From: Alphaproteobacteria bacterium
Lineage (GTDB): Bacteria > Pseudomonadota > Alphaproteobacteria > RF32 > CAG-239
DNA: 64,000 nucleotides
Assembly: GCA_017501665.1 (NCBI GenBank)
Contig: JAFVWM010000005.1
Coordinates: forward strand, 62,001 to 126,000
Direction of reading: 5' to 3'
Positions 54,803 to 63,486 of this stretch are shown piece after piece (the stretch's first letter is position 1; each line of letters begins with the position of its first letter). Under the pieces are notes generated by a model. The model saw nothing but the letters and a program-made list of their open reading frames with translations. It was not told where the DNA came from and searched no databases. Made by a program: the position numbers and the translations under genes.

Positions 54803-56875
54803 TTAAATACGTCCCATTATATTTTTGATAACCGGTATTTTGTATGTATCATCAACAACAGTAGGCTTAATTTCATCTTCTAAATCACAGACTAAAATCA
54901 ATGACTGATATTTGATGTATCCCTTACTCAACGATATATTATTTTTATTTTCTTCTATCATTTTCTTTTGTTTTACGGCATCTTTAATGTATGCATCTAT
55001 CAAACCGTTACGTCCGGAAAATATTTTAAGAAAACGTCCGGTCAAAATAATAATACAAACCATCAGAATGGCTGCAAGCGGATGAATAACAGCTGAATAA
55101 ATAACCCAACTCAAAAGAAATATATTTACAGACAAATATCGAGCAAATATTTTAATCATTTTCCTAGCATTTACAAACCATAAAAAAGTTCCTACGCCAC
55201 AAAACAACGACGTCAATGCTAAGACCATAAATACGTATACCGAATCTATTTTAAACGTAGCAATTCCTGCCCAGATAATGAACATCATAAACAGGCTTAT
55301 TATTATATAACCTATGTTCAATTTTATATTTAAACCAGCTGTATTTCTTTTGAGTCCTTGTTCTAATATTTTAACAAGGCGATTTAACGGCAGCTTATTA
55401 TTTTTTGTTACCGAAAAAGTCGTTTCATGCGATGGGAACAAAACCTTTAGGGCTTTTTTCTCATTTGCAGACAACGACATCAGATTGTCGGTGCTTTTGA
55501 TAAGAAGTATTGTATCTCCCGATTGCTGAATGTCGATAATATTTTTTTTATACAAATCAAGCAAAAAACCGCAAACTGATTTTTTATCAAATCTATCATA
55601 CAACAAATATCTGACCATTACGGCGGTTTTATTTAAGTTTATCTTTACCCTGCTTTTGCCCTGCTTTATGTATTGCCATGAAACTATAAACGAGATAACG
55701 ATAATTAATAAGCCTAAAAAAGAAATATAAATATCACCATAATTATAGAAAGAACGAACAAAATTTTGTCCGAATGTTGTGGCGACAAAAGCTTTTTTAT
55801 CCATTCTTAGAAGAATATGCATACCGGTTCCGATAAACAGCGGTATTTGCGCCGTATAAAGATGTGATAAAGCATCACTGTCTTCAATAAATACACTATC
55901 TTTGTAAAATCCTAAACGAGAACCGATTAGTGCTTCTTGTTGAAGTAACAAATTTTTATCAGGCGTCGTAATTTTTGCAAAAGACCTGTCTATAACTAAA
56001 TTCCACCCATTTCCGCCGATATTCCAATAAAATTGGTTAATATCATTATCTTTTAATAATAAATTATCGGCCAAATATTGAAATTTATAAGTATAAATAC
56101 CGGCCGGCAACCTGTAATCTTTGTCAGGAACCAACAAAACTTTATTATCAGCCTTGGATAATTTATAATTAATAGGTTGATCGTTTATCGATACTCCGAT
56201 AATTGAGTAATCTACATTTTGAAAATCTCCTCTTTTACTCAAAATTTTCGCCGGCAGAATCTTGGTTAATCCTGACTTTAACTTTTGAGCATTGGCAACA
56301 ACGACTATCGTTTCTTCAAATTTAACCATTCCATTAGGTAAAATTTCGATATTGTTCATCAGATAAGGAATATGTTCTATTGCCGGAACTCTAACAGGTG
56401 TATCATAAGGCGGTAAATATGCAGTGATCATAGGAATTGATGGATCCATCCATTTTTTTGTACGTTCTTCTATGTTATTGCTTTCGACCTCCTGTATTAA
56501 CATCTGTTCAAGATCTTCCTGATCAGCCATGTCTTCTCTGACTTCGTCTGATGGTTTATTTACTCTTCTTACTGCTTTTTCATATATTTTTTGAAATAAA
56601 TTTTTTTCATTTTCTTTTCTTTGCATTATCGCAATATTACTTTCGGCAATTGATGTTGTGCGATTTATCTCTTCTTTTTTTGCTTTTTTAGCATTTTTAA
56701 AACGCTCTGCAACAAATTTTGAAAACTCTTGACGATCAACTTCTTTTATACTTGTCTCTTTATTTCCTACAACTTGCTGATTGATATTAACATATCCGCT
56801 TATAGGTGTAATTTTAGCAAAAACAGTACTATATAAACAAATGTTGAAACATATTGCAAAAAAAAGTTTCTTCAT
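54803..56875 (-). CDS. DUF2207-like membrane protein
   Basis: A 690-residue protein. A Sec signal ends near STVFAK; a Lys/Glu-rich helical region follows (about 40-130). A beta-rich extracytoplasmic domain contains YWNIGGNGWNLVIDRSFAKI, the DUF2207 hallmark. Membrane helices lie at about 405-425, 545-565 and in a block at 570-650. The C-terminal part is cytosolic. The start at 56875 was chosen for its signal peptide and GAGAGTCAAGTT. The function of DUF2207 is unknown. It ends two bases from the VirB8-like copy 2 on the opposite strand. Confidence 0.78.
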   Translation of the reverse strand: MKKLFFAICFNICLYSTVFAKITPISGYVNINQQVVGNKETSIKEVDRQEFSKFVAERFKNAKKAKKEEINRTTSIAESNIAIMQRKENEKNLFQKIYEKAVRRVNKPSDEVREDMADQEDLEQMLIQEVESNNIEERTKKWMDPSIPMITAYLPPYDTPVRVPAIEHIPYLMNNIEILPNGMVKFEETIVVVANAQKLKSGLTKILPAKILSKRGDFQNVDYSIIGVSINDQPINYKLSKADNKVLLVPDKDYRLPAGIYTYKFQYLADNLLLKDNDINQFYWNIGGNGWNLVIDRSFAKITTPDKNLLLQQEALIGSRLGFYKDSVFIEDSDALSHLYTAQIPLFIGTGMHILLRMDKKAFVATTFGQNFVRSFYNYGDIYISFLGLLIIVISFIVSWQYIKQGKSRVKINLNKTAVMVRYLLYDRFDKKSVCGFLLDLYKKNIIDIQQSGDTILLIKSTDNLMSLSANEKKALKVLFPSHETTFSVTKNNKLPLNRLVKILEQGLKRNTAGLNIKLNIGYIIISLFMMFIIWAGIATFKIDSVYVFMVLALTSLFCGVGTFLWFVNARKMIKIFARYLSVNIFLLSWVIYSAVIHPLAAILMVCIIILTGRFLKIFSGRNGLIDAYIKDAVKQKKMIEENKNNISLSKGYIKYQSLILVCDLEDEIKPTVVDDTYKIPVIKNIMGRI

Positions 56876-56960
56876 AACTTGACTCTCGTTGTTAAATTTA
56901 TAATCATACATATTATTGTAGTATAAAGTTGTTAAAAAGTTATAAAGGAGAACTTATAAA

Positions 56961-57695
56961 ATGAGTAGAGAAATCGGAGCAATTATTTTGGGTGCAGGAA
57001 AAGGTACTCGCATGAAATCTGACTTACCTAAAGTTTTGATGCCAGTGGATAATAAACCAATGATTCGTCATATTATTGATACTCTGGAAGAGTTAAAAGT
57101 AAAGAAAATCGTTACGGTTATTGCTCCGGATGGCGAGGCCGTAAAAAGAGAAGTTGCTCCATATCCCACTTGCATTCAGGAAAAACAACTGGGTACCGGT
57201 CATGCCGTGTTGTCTGCTTGCGACCATTTTAGAGGTTTTACCGGTGATATTTTAGTTATTTTCGGTGATCAGCCTTTATATACAAAAGAAAGCATGAAAA
57301 AAATGTTAAAAAAACGTGCTGAAGGTTTTTCTGTTGTTTGTATGGGCTTCAGACCGGATGATCCAGCACGTTACGGTCGTTTAATTATGGATGGAGAGGA
57401 ATTAAAACGTATTGTAGAGTTTAAGGATGCAACAGATGAAGAAAAGAAAATTAACTTCTGCAATTCGGGTATAATGTGTTTTGAAGGTGAAAAATTATTT
57501 TCTATTTTGAGTGCTATAAGCAATGATAATGCGGCTCAAGAGTATTATCTTACTGATGCGGTTGAAATTGCGCTTCGAATGGGGTTGAAATGTTCAGCCG
57601 TAGAATGTCCGGTTGATGAAGCATCTGCTGCCAACACTCTGGAAGAGCTTGCTTTATTGGAGGAATTGATAAAAAAGAGAAAAAGTCAAAACTGA
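56961..57695 (+). CDS. GlmU-type nucleotidyltransferase (pyrophosphorylase domain only)
   Basis: A 244-residue protein carrying the GlmU N-terminal uridyltransferase fold: IILGAGKGTRMKSDLPKVLMPV (nucleotide loop), QLGTGHAVLSA, FGDQPLYT and EYYLTDAVE. Full GlmU (about 450 residues) also has a left-handed beta-helix acetyltransferase domain, which is absent; the frame ends normally and a new gene begins 10 bases later. It may make UDP-GlcNAc with a separate acetyltransferase, or use another sugar-1-phosphate. The acetyltransferase would have to lie elsewhere. Confidence 0.82.
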   Translation: MSREIGAIILGAGKGTRMKSDLPKVLMPVDNKPMIRHIIDTLEELKVKKIVTVIAPDGEAVKREVAPYPTCIQEKQLGTGHAVLSACDHFRGFTGDILVIFGDQPLYTKESMKKMLKKRAEGFSVVCMGFRPDDPARYGRLIMDGEELKRIVEFKDATDEEKKINFCNSGIMCFEGEKLFSILSAISNDNAAQEYYLTDAVEIALRMGLKCSAVECPVDEASAANTLEELALLEELIKKRKSQN

Positions 57696-57705
57696 TGGGA
57701 TAATA

Positions 57706-58164
57706 ATGAATTTTATTAAACGCTATTGGTTCGGCGGAATACTTGCCTTAATTGTTTGTTGTTTTTTGTTGCTTTTTGTTTTGTTGATTGTATCACCAAA
57801 ACAAGATGCGCAGGGACGCGGTTTTGTAAAATGCACTCAAACATTGATTTCTTCATTATCAGAGTGTGACCGTAAAATTTTTTGTTCTATAAAAGCAATA
57901 TCGCAAAATACTTTGTGTGATATTACGGTTGTAGTTGATGGTTTTCAACTTTGGATTGACAATAAACAAGCAAAACCTTGGAGTAATTATCTATTTGAGC
58001 CTGATGTAACTGAAGATTCATTCTTTGATAAAGAAGCAATTGAGGACTATTTAAAAAACAACCCTAATGTAAAAGATGAAATGATACGTCTAAATAAGCT
58101 TAGAAAGGAGCTTGAAGATGAAGAAAACAGTCAAACAATCAATAAAGAAATGTTGCCGGAATAA
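57706..58164 (+). CDS. Membrane-anchored protein of unknown function
   Basis: A 152-residue protein with one strongly hydrophobic segment at about 10-31, a domain with several Cys (KCTQTLISSLSECDRKIFCS and TLCD) and an acidic/Lys helical tail. It starts 10 bases after the GlmU-type gene and overlaps the start of pepF by 47 bases. No family is recognised. Confidence 0.65.
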   Translation: MNFIKRYWFGGILALIVCCFLLLFVLLIVSPKQDAQGRGFVKCTQTLISSLSECDRKIFCSIKAISQNTLCDITVVVDGFQLWIDNKQAKPWSNYLFEPDVTEDSFFDKEAIEDYLKNNPNVKDEMIRLNKLRKELEDEENSQTINKEMLPE

Positions 58165-59959
58165 TGAACTTCTGGCTTGGGATTTATCTGATTTATACAA
58201 TGGAATCGATGACAAACAAATTAATATTGATCTAGAAACGTATAAAGAATCGGCCTTATCTTTTGCAAAAAAATACAAAGGAAAGCTTAACGGCTTAACT
58301 GCAAAGCAATTTTTTGAAATGGCAAAAAATTGCGAGGAGCGTTCGGTTTTAGGTAATAAAATAGGTGTATTTGCCTATTTGAACATGGTTACTCAGATGA
58401 AAAATGCCGATGCCATGACTTTTTATCAAAACATCTCAGAAAAACTTAATGATTATGGTTTGCCTTTGATATTTTTATCCTTGGAACTAAATAAGCTCCC
58501 GCAATCAAAGATTGATGAGTGGCTTAAAGATGGCAAAGCAGCTTATTATGCACCTTGGTTAAATAGAATCAGAATGTTTAAGGATTATGAATTATCCGAA
58601 TCGGTTGAAGAAATTTTGCACGAAAAATCTGTTACCTCAGGTGACGGTTGGCAAAGATTGTATGAAGAAACATCTGCCAGATTAAAATTTGTTGTTGACG
58701 GTAAAGAATATAATGATAGTGAAATTTCAAAATTGACCTTAGATAAAGATGCCGATGTCAGAGCAAAAGCCGGAAGAGAAATCGCTCGCGTATTTAGAGA
58801 GAATGCACCTTTATTTACCTTAATTTATAATATGGTGGTTAAGGATAAGGCTATTGAAGATATTAAACGTGGTTTCAGCTCTCCGGTCGCTTCACAAAAC
58901 TTAGCCAACAGAGTTGATGACAAGGCTGTTGTTGCATTAGCAGAGACTGTTAGGGAAAACTATGCCAATATCGCTCATCGTTTTTATAAGCTTAAAGCTA
59001 AATGGTTAGGTGTCAAAAAGCTCGAATATTGGGACAGGAACGCTCCTCTTCCGTTTGAAAGCGATAAGAAGTATTCATGGGATGATGCTGTTGATACGGT
59101 TTTGAAAGCATATAATGAATTTTCACCAAAACTTTATGATTTGGCGAAAGACTTTTTTAACAAAGAACATTCTTGGATTGATGTTCCGCCACGTGACGGA
59201 AAAAGAAGCGGGGCTTTTGCCATGCCTTTACCCGATAAATATCACCCTTATTTATTCTTAAATTTTATCGGCAAACAAAATGATGTTTTGACTTTGGCTC
59301 ATGAATTAGGACATGGTTGTCATATGCGTCTTAGCTCAAAACAAGGAGATTTAAATGATGCAACACCGCTTACTTTAGCCGAAGTTGCCTCGGTGTTCGG
59401 CGAAATGTTAACCTTCCAATCTTTGTTAAAACAAGCCACATCAAATAAAGAAAAGCTTTGTCTTATTGCCGGCAAAGTCAATGATATGATAAACACTGCC
59501 ATACGACAAATTGCATTTCATTTCTTTGAAACAAGAGTTCATGATGAACGTCGCAAAGGCGAAGTGTCACAAGCTCGTTTGGCTGAAATTTGGCGTGAAG
59601 AAATGAGTGCTTCTTTGGGTAAATATGTAAATATTGATTCTCAAACAGAAGATAATTGGGCTGTGGTGGGACATTTCTTTTGGAAACCTTTTTATGTTTA
59701 CGCCTATTCTTTTGCCGATTGTCTGGTTAACTCGCTGTACCAAGTTTATCAAGACGGAAAAGTTAAAGATTTTGAAGATAAATATTTGAATATGCTATCC
59801 TTGACCGGTGTAAGAAAATATGATGAAATATTAAAACCTTTCGGTCTTAATGCAAAAGACACAAAATTTTGGAATATGGGTTTGAGTTTGATATCAAAAT
59901 ATATCGATGAACTGGAAAAACTAGATAAGCTTATCGATAAAGAAAATAAGAGCAACTAA
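58118..59959 (+). CDS. pepF: M3-family oligoendopeptidase F
   Basis: A 613-residue cytosolic zinc peptidase that degrades oligopeptides. The zinc motif is H395-E-L-G-H (LAHELGHGCHMRL), and the AEVASVFGEML segment supplies the Glu ligand. DRNAPLPF and the C-terminal FWKPFYVYAYSFADCLVN are typical of PepF. The start ATG at 58118 follows AAAGGAGCTTGAAG and lies inside the preceding gene. A terminator follows at 60001. Confidence 0.93.
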   Translation: MKKTVKQSIKKCCRNNELLAWDLSDLYNGIDDKQINIDLETYKESALSFAKKYKGKLNGLTAKQFFEMAKNCEERSVLGNKIGVFAYLNMVTQMKNADAMTFYQNISEKLNDYGLPLIFLSLELNKLPQSKIDEWLKDGKAAYYAPWLNRIRMFKDYELSESVEEILHEKSVTSGDGWQRLYEETSARLKFVVDGKEYNDSEISKLTLDKDADVRAKAGREIARVFRENAPLFTLIYNMVVKDKAIEDIKRGFSSPVASQNLANRVDDKAVVALAETVRENYANIAHRFYKLKAKWLGVKKLEYWDRNAPLPFESDKKYSWDDAVDTVLKAYNEFSPKLYDLAKDFFNKEHSWIDVPPRDGKRSGAFAMPLPDKYHPYLFLNFIGKQNDVLTLAHELGHGCHMRLSSKQGDLNDATPLTLAEVASVFGEMLTFQSLLKQATSNKEKLCLIAGKVNDMINTAIRQIAFHFFETRVHDERRKGEVSQARLAEIWREEMSASLGKYVNIDSQTEDNWAVVGHFFWKPFYVYAYSFADCLVNSLYQVYQDGKVKDFEDKYLNMLSLTGVRKYDEILKPFGLNAKDTKFWNMGLSLISKYIDELEKLDKLIDKENKSN

Positions 59960-60000
59960 ATTTTGTATGCACCGAAAATCGCTTGTATCAGGCAACAAAA

Positions 60001-60030
60001 AATACTGTATTCCTATTGCAGTATTTTTTT
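60001..60030 (+). terminator. Rho-independent terminator of pepF
   Basis: AATACTG / CAGTATT hairpin followed by TTTTTTT. Confidence 0.72.
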
Positions 60031-60085
60031 GTATATTAATAATCGAACTGATTTTTTAGACTTAGCAAGGAAAGGGTTTTTATAA

Positions 60086-60289
60086 ATGTTATTTGGAACG
60101 ATAAAATGGTTTAATACAAAAAAAGGATATGGCTTTATTGAACCGGAAACCAATGATAAAGATGTATTTTTACATATTACGCAATTGGAAAAAATCGGAT
60201 TGAAAAAATTAAATGACGGCCAACGTGTAGGATATGAATTGTACAATGATCGAGGAAGAATCGCTGCCGGAAATATAAAGGTTTTATAA
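60086..60289 (+). CDS. Cold-shock-domain protein
   Basis: A 67-residue OB-fold nucleic-acid-binding protein of the CspA family. The RNP1 motif is KGYGFIEPE, RNP2 is DVFLHITQ, and TIKWFNTKKG opens the fold. Length is standard. It acts as an RNA chaperone. The sequence is somewhat diverged (IGLKKLNDGQRVGYEL). It has its own leader with AAGGAAAGGG before the ATG. Confidence 0.93.
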   Translation: MLFGTIKWFNTKKGYGFIEPETNDKDVFLHITQLEKIGLKKLNDGQRVGYELYNDRGRIAAGNIKVL

Positions 60290-60395
60290 AAAATAATAAA
60301 ATATCATTAGCTCCTAAAAAAATAAAAAATGAGGGATACCTTGTTTTTTATTTTTTTTTGAATATTTGAAAATTATGGTACGAAAGGAATATATA

Positions 60396-60464
60396 ATGAA
60401 AATAAAACACTGGATTGTATTGCTTGTTTTTGTATTTGCTTTGATAATAAGCCTATTTTTTTAA
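60396..60464 (+). CDS. Candidate 22-residue membrane peptide
   Basis: ATG at 60396 after ACGAAAGGAATATATA. The product is a Lys-His start and one hydrophobic helix (HWIVLLVFVFALIISLFF). Its strong ribosome site and small-membrane-peptide look are the only support. It lies between csp and the tRNA. Confidence 0.35.
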   Translation: MKIKHWIVLLVFVFALIISLFF

Positions 60465-60473
60465 AAAATATAC

Positions 60474-60500
60474 TTGACAATGCACGGTTTAAAGTATAAT
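60474..60500 (+). promoter_or_regulatory. Candidate promoter of the initiator tRNA
   Basis: TTGACA (-35) and TATAAT (-10) with a 15-base spacer, the -10 box 15 bases before the tRNA 5' end. Confidence 0.6.
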
Positions 60501-60515
60501 AATGCCTCATCTTGT

Positions 60516-60592
<77 letters not shown>

Positions 60593-60598
60593 TTACAA

Positions 60599-60630
60599 AA
60601 AAAGGCTTTGAGAAAAATCTCAAAGCCTTT
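60599..60630 (+). terminator. Terminator after the tRNA
   Basis: AAAGGCTTTGAG / CTCAAAGCCTTT hairpin followed by TAATTTTT. Confidence 0.82.
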
Positions 60631-60734
60631 AATTTTTGCCAGTGCTACGCCGGTGCTACACATTTTTTGGTAAATTTAATCTTGGTTCGGTTGCTCAAAA
60701 ATGATTAAAAATCCCCGATTTCCCTTGTTAATAA

Positions 60735-60768
60735 AAAATGTTAAAGAATCTACATTCTTTAACATTTT
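60735..60768 (-). terminator. Inverted repeat, tandem terminator 2 of the GIY-YIG pair
   Basis: A 15-bp stem, AAAATGTTAAAGAAT, with a 4-base loop, and a T-rich run on the minus strand. Its outer arm is shared with the hairpin at 60826. The remaining gap (60631-60883) holds a GTGCTAC repeat pair at 60642 and no gene I can support. Confidence 0.6.
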
Positions 60769-60825
60769 CTCTGAAAAGCCCATAAAATCTATACTTTTGA
60801 AAAAGGCGAAAATGCCGCAAACAAA

Positions 60826-60870
60826 AAAATGTTAAACTTTGTGCGGATTTGCTGGAAAGTTTAACATTTT
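60826..60870 (-). terminator. Inverted repeat, tandem terminator 1 of the GIY-YIG pair
   Basis: A 15-bp stem AAAATGTTAAACTTT with a 15-base loop, followed on the minus strand by a T run, 13 bases after the stop of the GIY-YIG gene. The arm begins with the same AAAATGTTAAA as the hairpin at 60735. Confidence 0.65.
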
Positions 60871-60883
60871 AAGGAAAATTGCC

Positions 60884-61705
60884 TTAATTTGAATTATATC
60901 CAAATTCTCTACTTTTTAACGTATCTTTCCACCAACTTTCTCTTTCAAGTATGATGTGTTTATCTACTCTTGAATTATAATTCTCTAAAATTGAATATTG
61001 GAAATACTGTTTTATGTAATCAAAAGATAGTCCTTTGAGTTCAACATTTCCTCCGTGTCCAGAATTTACGTAATTTTTCCATCTTTGCAACAGCATACCA
61101 TTTTCTCCGTATGCCGAACCGACATATAATTTTCCAGTATGTGTATCAGTGATTAAATAAACTGCCTTTTGGTTTTCTAAAGCAGCAATCCAATCTTTTT
61201 TATGTCTTTTGATTATTGTTTCCAACTGTTGATAAGAAAGTCTGACTTTTTCATATCCAGGAAAATCATCACCATCAAATAATGATGGCAGAATTTGAAC
61301 AACTTCAAATCCATCAAATACCGTATTTGCAAATGGACATTGTGTTTCCATTGTTTTGTGATACCTAATTATGACTCTACCAAAATAAGGTTCATATTTT
61401 TTTATTTCTTCCCCTTCGTAGTTTATGCCATTTTTTACATTCAATTCTTTCGTAACCTTTTTAATTGACGTTAATAGCCAAATATCCTCTTTCATTTTAA
61501 GGAAGCACACGGCTATTTGCCCAACTTCAAAATTTCTTCTTGTTTTGCGCCAGAAAAACCATCCATTGTTTATTATGTCTGGATTTTCTTTGTATCTATC
61601 AATAGGATTGGTTTCTCCGTTCCATTGGTTAAATTTTACTTTCGTGTTTTTCAGTTCGTCTTCTGATAGATTAAGTAAATCATTTAACTTCAGTTCCGTT
61701 GTCAT
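60884..61705 (-). CDS. GIY-YIG nuclease-family protein with an N-terminal unknown domain
   Basis: A 273-residue protein. The C-terminal GIY-YIG-type domain begins KAVYLITDTHTGKLYVGSAYGENGMLLQRW and continues with NSGHGGNVEL and the end ILERESWWKDTLKSREFGYN, with Arg and Glu positions of the fold. The N-terminal 170 residues (VKFNQWNGETNPIDRYKENP; WLLTSIKKVTKELNV; YFGRVIIRYHK) may be a PUA/EVE-like recognition domain by pattern. I know similar full-length proteins in many bacteria, without a defined function. The ATG at 61705 is one base after the stop of the upstream GIY-YIG gene and follows GAGGAAGAATAAG. Confidence 0.8.
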   Translation of the reverse strand: MTTELKLNDLLNLSEDELKNTKVKFNQWNGETNPIDRYKENPDIINNGWFFWRKTRRNFEVGQIAVCFLKMKEDIWLLTSIKKVTKELNVKNGINYEGEEIKKYEPYFGRVIIRYHKTMETQCPFANTVFDGFEVVQILPSLFDGDDFPGYEKVRLSYQQLETIIKRHKKDWIAALENQKAVYLITDTHTGKLYVGSAYGENGMLLQRWKNYVNSGHGGNVELKGLSFDYIKQYFQYSILENYNSRVDKHIILERESWWKDTLKSREFGYNSN

Positions 61706-61706
61706 C

Positions 61707-62363
61707 TTATTCTTCCTCACACATATCTCTGTAGTCACTCAAAATGGTATTATTATAGAGCCAATAAGCATATCCATTATAATGTTTACCAGAATATCCC
61801 ATTTTTCGCATTAGTATAATTGTTAAACGGCTTAAACTATATTCTTCGTTATCGTACGATACTTTATTGTTGTCAATCACACGACAACGGATTTTATCAT
61901 TTTTACTGAAAATTAGTTCTGCTCCCACAGGAATGTTGTAATCCTTAAATTTAAAATTCTTTGCATTTTGATTCTTTTCTAATTCTTCTGTTGTTTTTTC
62001 TATTTGAGCCATCTGTTCAGGTGTATTATCTATCGTAACTCTTTTTCCATTTAATAGTTCTGCTAACAAGGATAAGACACTATCAGCATCTTCAGGCTTA
62101 ACTGCAAAGAATTCCTTCTTTTTATGCTGTGTATCTGTGTGTCTATCTACGCTACGATAGATGGTGTGCATTATTTTTTCCACAGTTTTATAATTATCAA
62201 TTTCATAAGCTACATAACATTCAAAAGGACAAGGAACACCTGTTTCGCTTCCAAGTTCTCTCATTCTTGATTTGATGTCTCTTGTTGTAACACCAATCTT
62301 TACAACATTATCCTTAAACAAAGGATTTGTTAATATATAAACAATACCTCTATCCTGTTTCAT
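61707..62363 (-). CDS. GIY-YIG (T5orf172/MUG113-like) nuclease fused to a RAMA-like domain
   Basis: A 218-residue protein. The N-terminal GIY-YIG-like domain (RGIVYILTNPLFKDNVVKIG, then RDIKSRMREL and EIDNYKTVEKIMHTIYR) is of the T5orf172 type found in phage and mobile-element proteins. The C-terminal part from about 140 (FKFKDYNIPVGAELIFSK, then VSYDNEEYSLSRLTIIL and NGYAYWLYNN) resembles a RAMA domain, which occurs in restriction-modification systems. GGAGACTAACA precedes the ATG. It is upstream partner of the second GIY-YIG gene. DNA targeting is inferred. Confidence 0.75.
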   Translation of the reverse strand: MKQDRGIVYILTNPLFKDNVVKIGVTTRDIKSRMRELGSETGVPCPFECYVAYEIDNYKTVEKIMHTIYRSVDRHTDTQHKKKEFFAVKPEDADSVLSLLAELLNGKRVTIDNTPEQMAQIEKTTEELEKNQNAKNFKFKDYNIPVGAELIFSKNDKIRCRVIDNNKVSYDNEEYSLSRLTIILMRKMGYSGKHYNGYAYWLYNNTILSDYRDMCEEE

Positions 62364-62499
62364 TGTTAGTCTCCTATAAACATATTATTATAGAGGATAT
62401 ATGAATATATTTTAATAAATCGTGAACTGTTCCAGATTATCAAATTTCCTATAAATCTTGAAAAATCTATGTGATTGTTCTTAAATCAGCGCAAAAATT

Positions 62500-62883
62500 T
62501 TATAGTTTTGAATTTCGTAAATTGCGAAAAATTGATTTTACTTCTTCGGTTGGAACATATTTTTTTTCATCATTCCATAAAAATCTGTGGCTGAATACTT
62601 TTCCTTGGGTAATGTAGGCGATATGGGTGGAGCTATCTCCGTGGGATATTCGGTAATGAATTAGCGGTAAATCTTTATAAACAAAGCCGTTGTTCCATAG
62701 TTTGATGAGGTTGCCAAGCGTTATTTTATCAATTACATAGCCATAATAAGGGCAACCGAAGGAGTTGATAACAAATCCGGTAATAACAAATTCGGCACAA
62801 GGTCTGTTTTGTAGCTTGTGCCGATTATTCCAAATATAATCAATGTGACCTAACAGCCACGCTCGGTCAAGAATTTGAGCCAT
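62500..62883 (-). CDS. Protein of unknown function downstream of the recombinase
   Basis: A 127-residue protein, Tyr/Trp/His-rich and basic (LLGHIDYIWNNRHKLQN; FVYKDLPLIHYRISHGDSS; KVFSHRFLWNDEKK), with no membrane segment. Its start lies three bases after the recombinase stop and uses the AAGGA inside the recombinase end, so they are co-translated. No family is recognised. A cargo or regulatory role in the element is possible. The next 136 bases (62364-62499) are AT-rich, with a possible TATAAT for the GIY-YIG genes. Confidence 0.65.
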   Translation of the reverse strand: MAQILDRAWLLGHIDYIWNNRHKLQNRPCAEFVITGFVINSFGCPYYGYVIDKITLGNLIKLWNNGFVYKDLPLIHYRISHGDSSTHIAYITQGKVFSHRFLWNDEKKYVPTEEVKSIFRNLRNSKL

Positions 62884-62886
62884 TTC

Positions 62887-63471
62887 TTAAATCCTTGTGT
62901 TCTCCACGGCATTGGCGAGCATCTGTTCATTATGGTTAAAATACCTTTGTGTCGTCCCTATGTTGCGGTGATTAACAAGTTTCTGTATCACAAATACTGA
63001 AACGCCACTATTAACTAACTTGCTGACAAACAAGTGTCTGCCCAAGTGGCTTGCCCCTTTAATTCCGAATTTACTATAAACCGAACTAAACAAGCGGCTG
63101 ATGCTTACTCGATTATAAGGTTTGTTCAATTTCTGCGAAGTAAAAAGGTAGGTTTCAGCGGTTAAGTTTTCTCCCCATTTGTTCTGGAGATACTTCAAAT
63201 AGTCGCCTAGCTCTTTCTTCATTTGGCTATTCATAAAGTATGAGCATTTGTGCTTGCCCTTGTTCTTGCCACTATCAAGGTTAATCACATCGTTGGGTTT
63301 GAGCTGGTCGGTATAGCAATCCTTGACTTGCAAATATGCGAAGTTTATTGACCGTAAGCCGTTTAAGCTGAACAGAAACATCATTCGGATTTGCTCCGAG
63401 TGCTTCATAGACTTAATATAGGTCAGAATGTCTTTAATCTTCTTATCATCTACAAATTCGCCATTAGTCAT
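62887..63471 (-). CDS. Tyrosine recombinase, catalytic domain only
   Basis: A 194-residue protein with the catalytic residues: Arg in SLNGLRSINFAYLQ, H-L-G-R-H in KGASHLGRHLFVSKL, His in KLVNHRNIGTT and the nucleophile Tyr in QRYFNHN. The N-terminal core-binding (SAM-like) domain of usual integrases is missing, yet the ATG has a strong AAGGAGACAGACA. It may be an integrase or resolvase of the element next to tRNA-fMet. It points toward the tRNA. Confidence 0.88.
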   Translation of the reverse strand: MTNGEFVDDKKIKDILTYIKSMKHSEQIRMMFLFSLNGLRSINFAYLQVKDCYTDQLKPNDVINLDSGKNKGKHKCSYFMNSQMKKELGDYLKYLQNKWGENLTAETYLFTSQKLNKPYNRVSISRLFSSVYSKFGIKGASHLGRHLFVSKLVNSGVSVFVIQKLVNHRNIGTTQRYFNHNEQMLANAVENTRI

Positions 63472-63486
63472 TGTCTGTCTCCTTTT

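Noticed and set aside
60642..60660. GTGCTAC direct repeat pair after the tRNA as an attachment core
   Set aside because: It is only 7 bases long, not part of the tRNA 3' end, and the other end of the element is not in the window.
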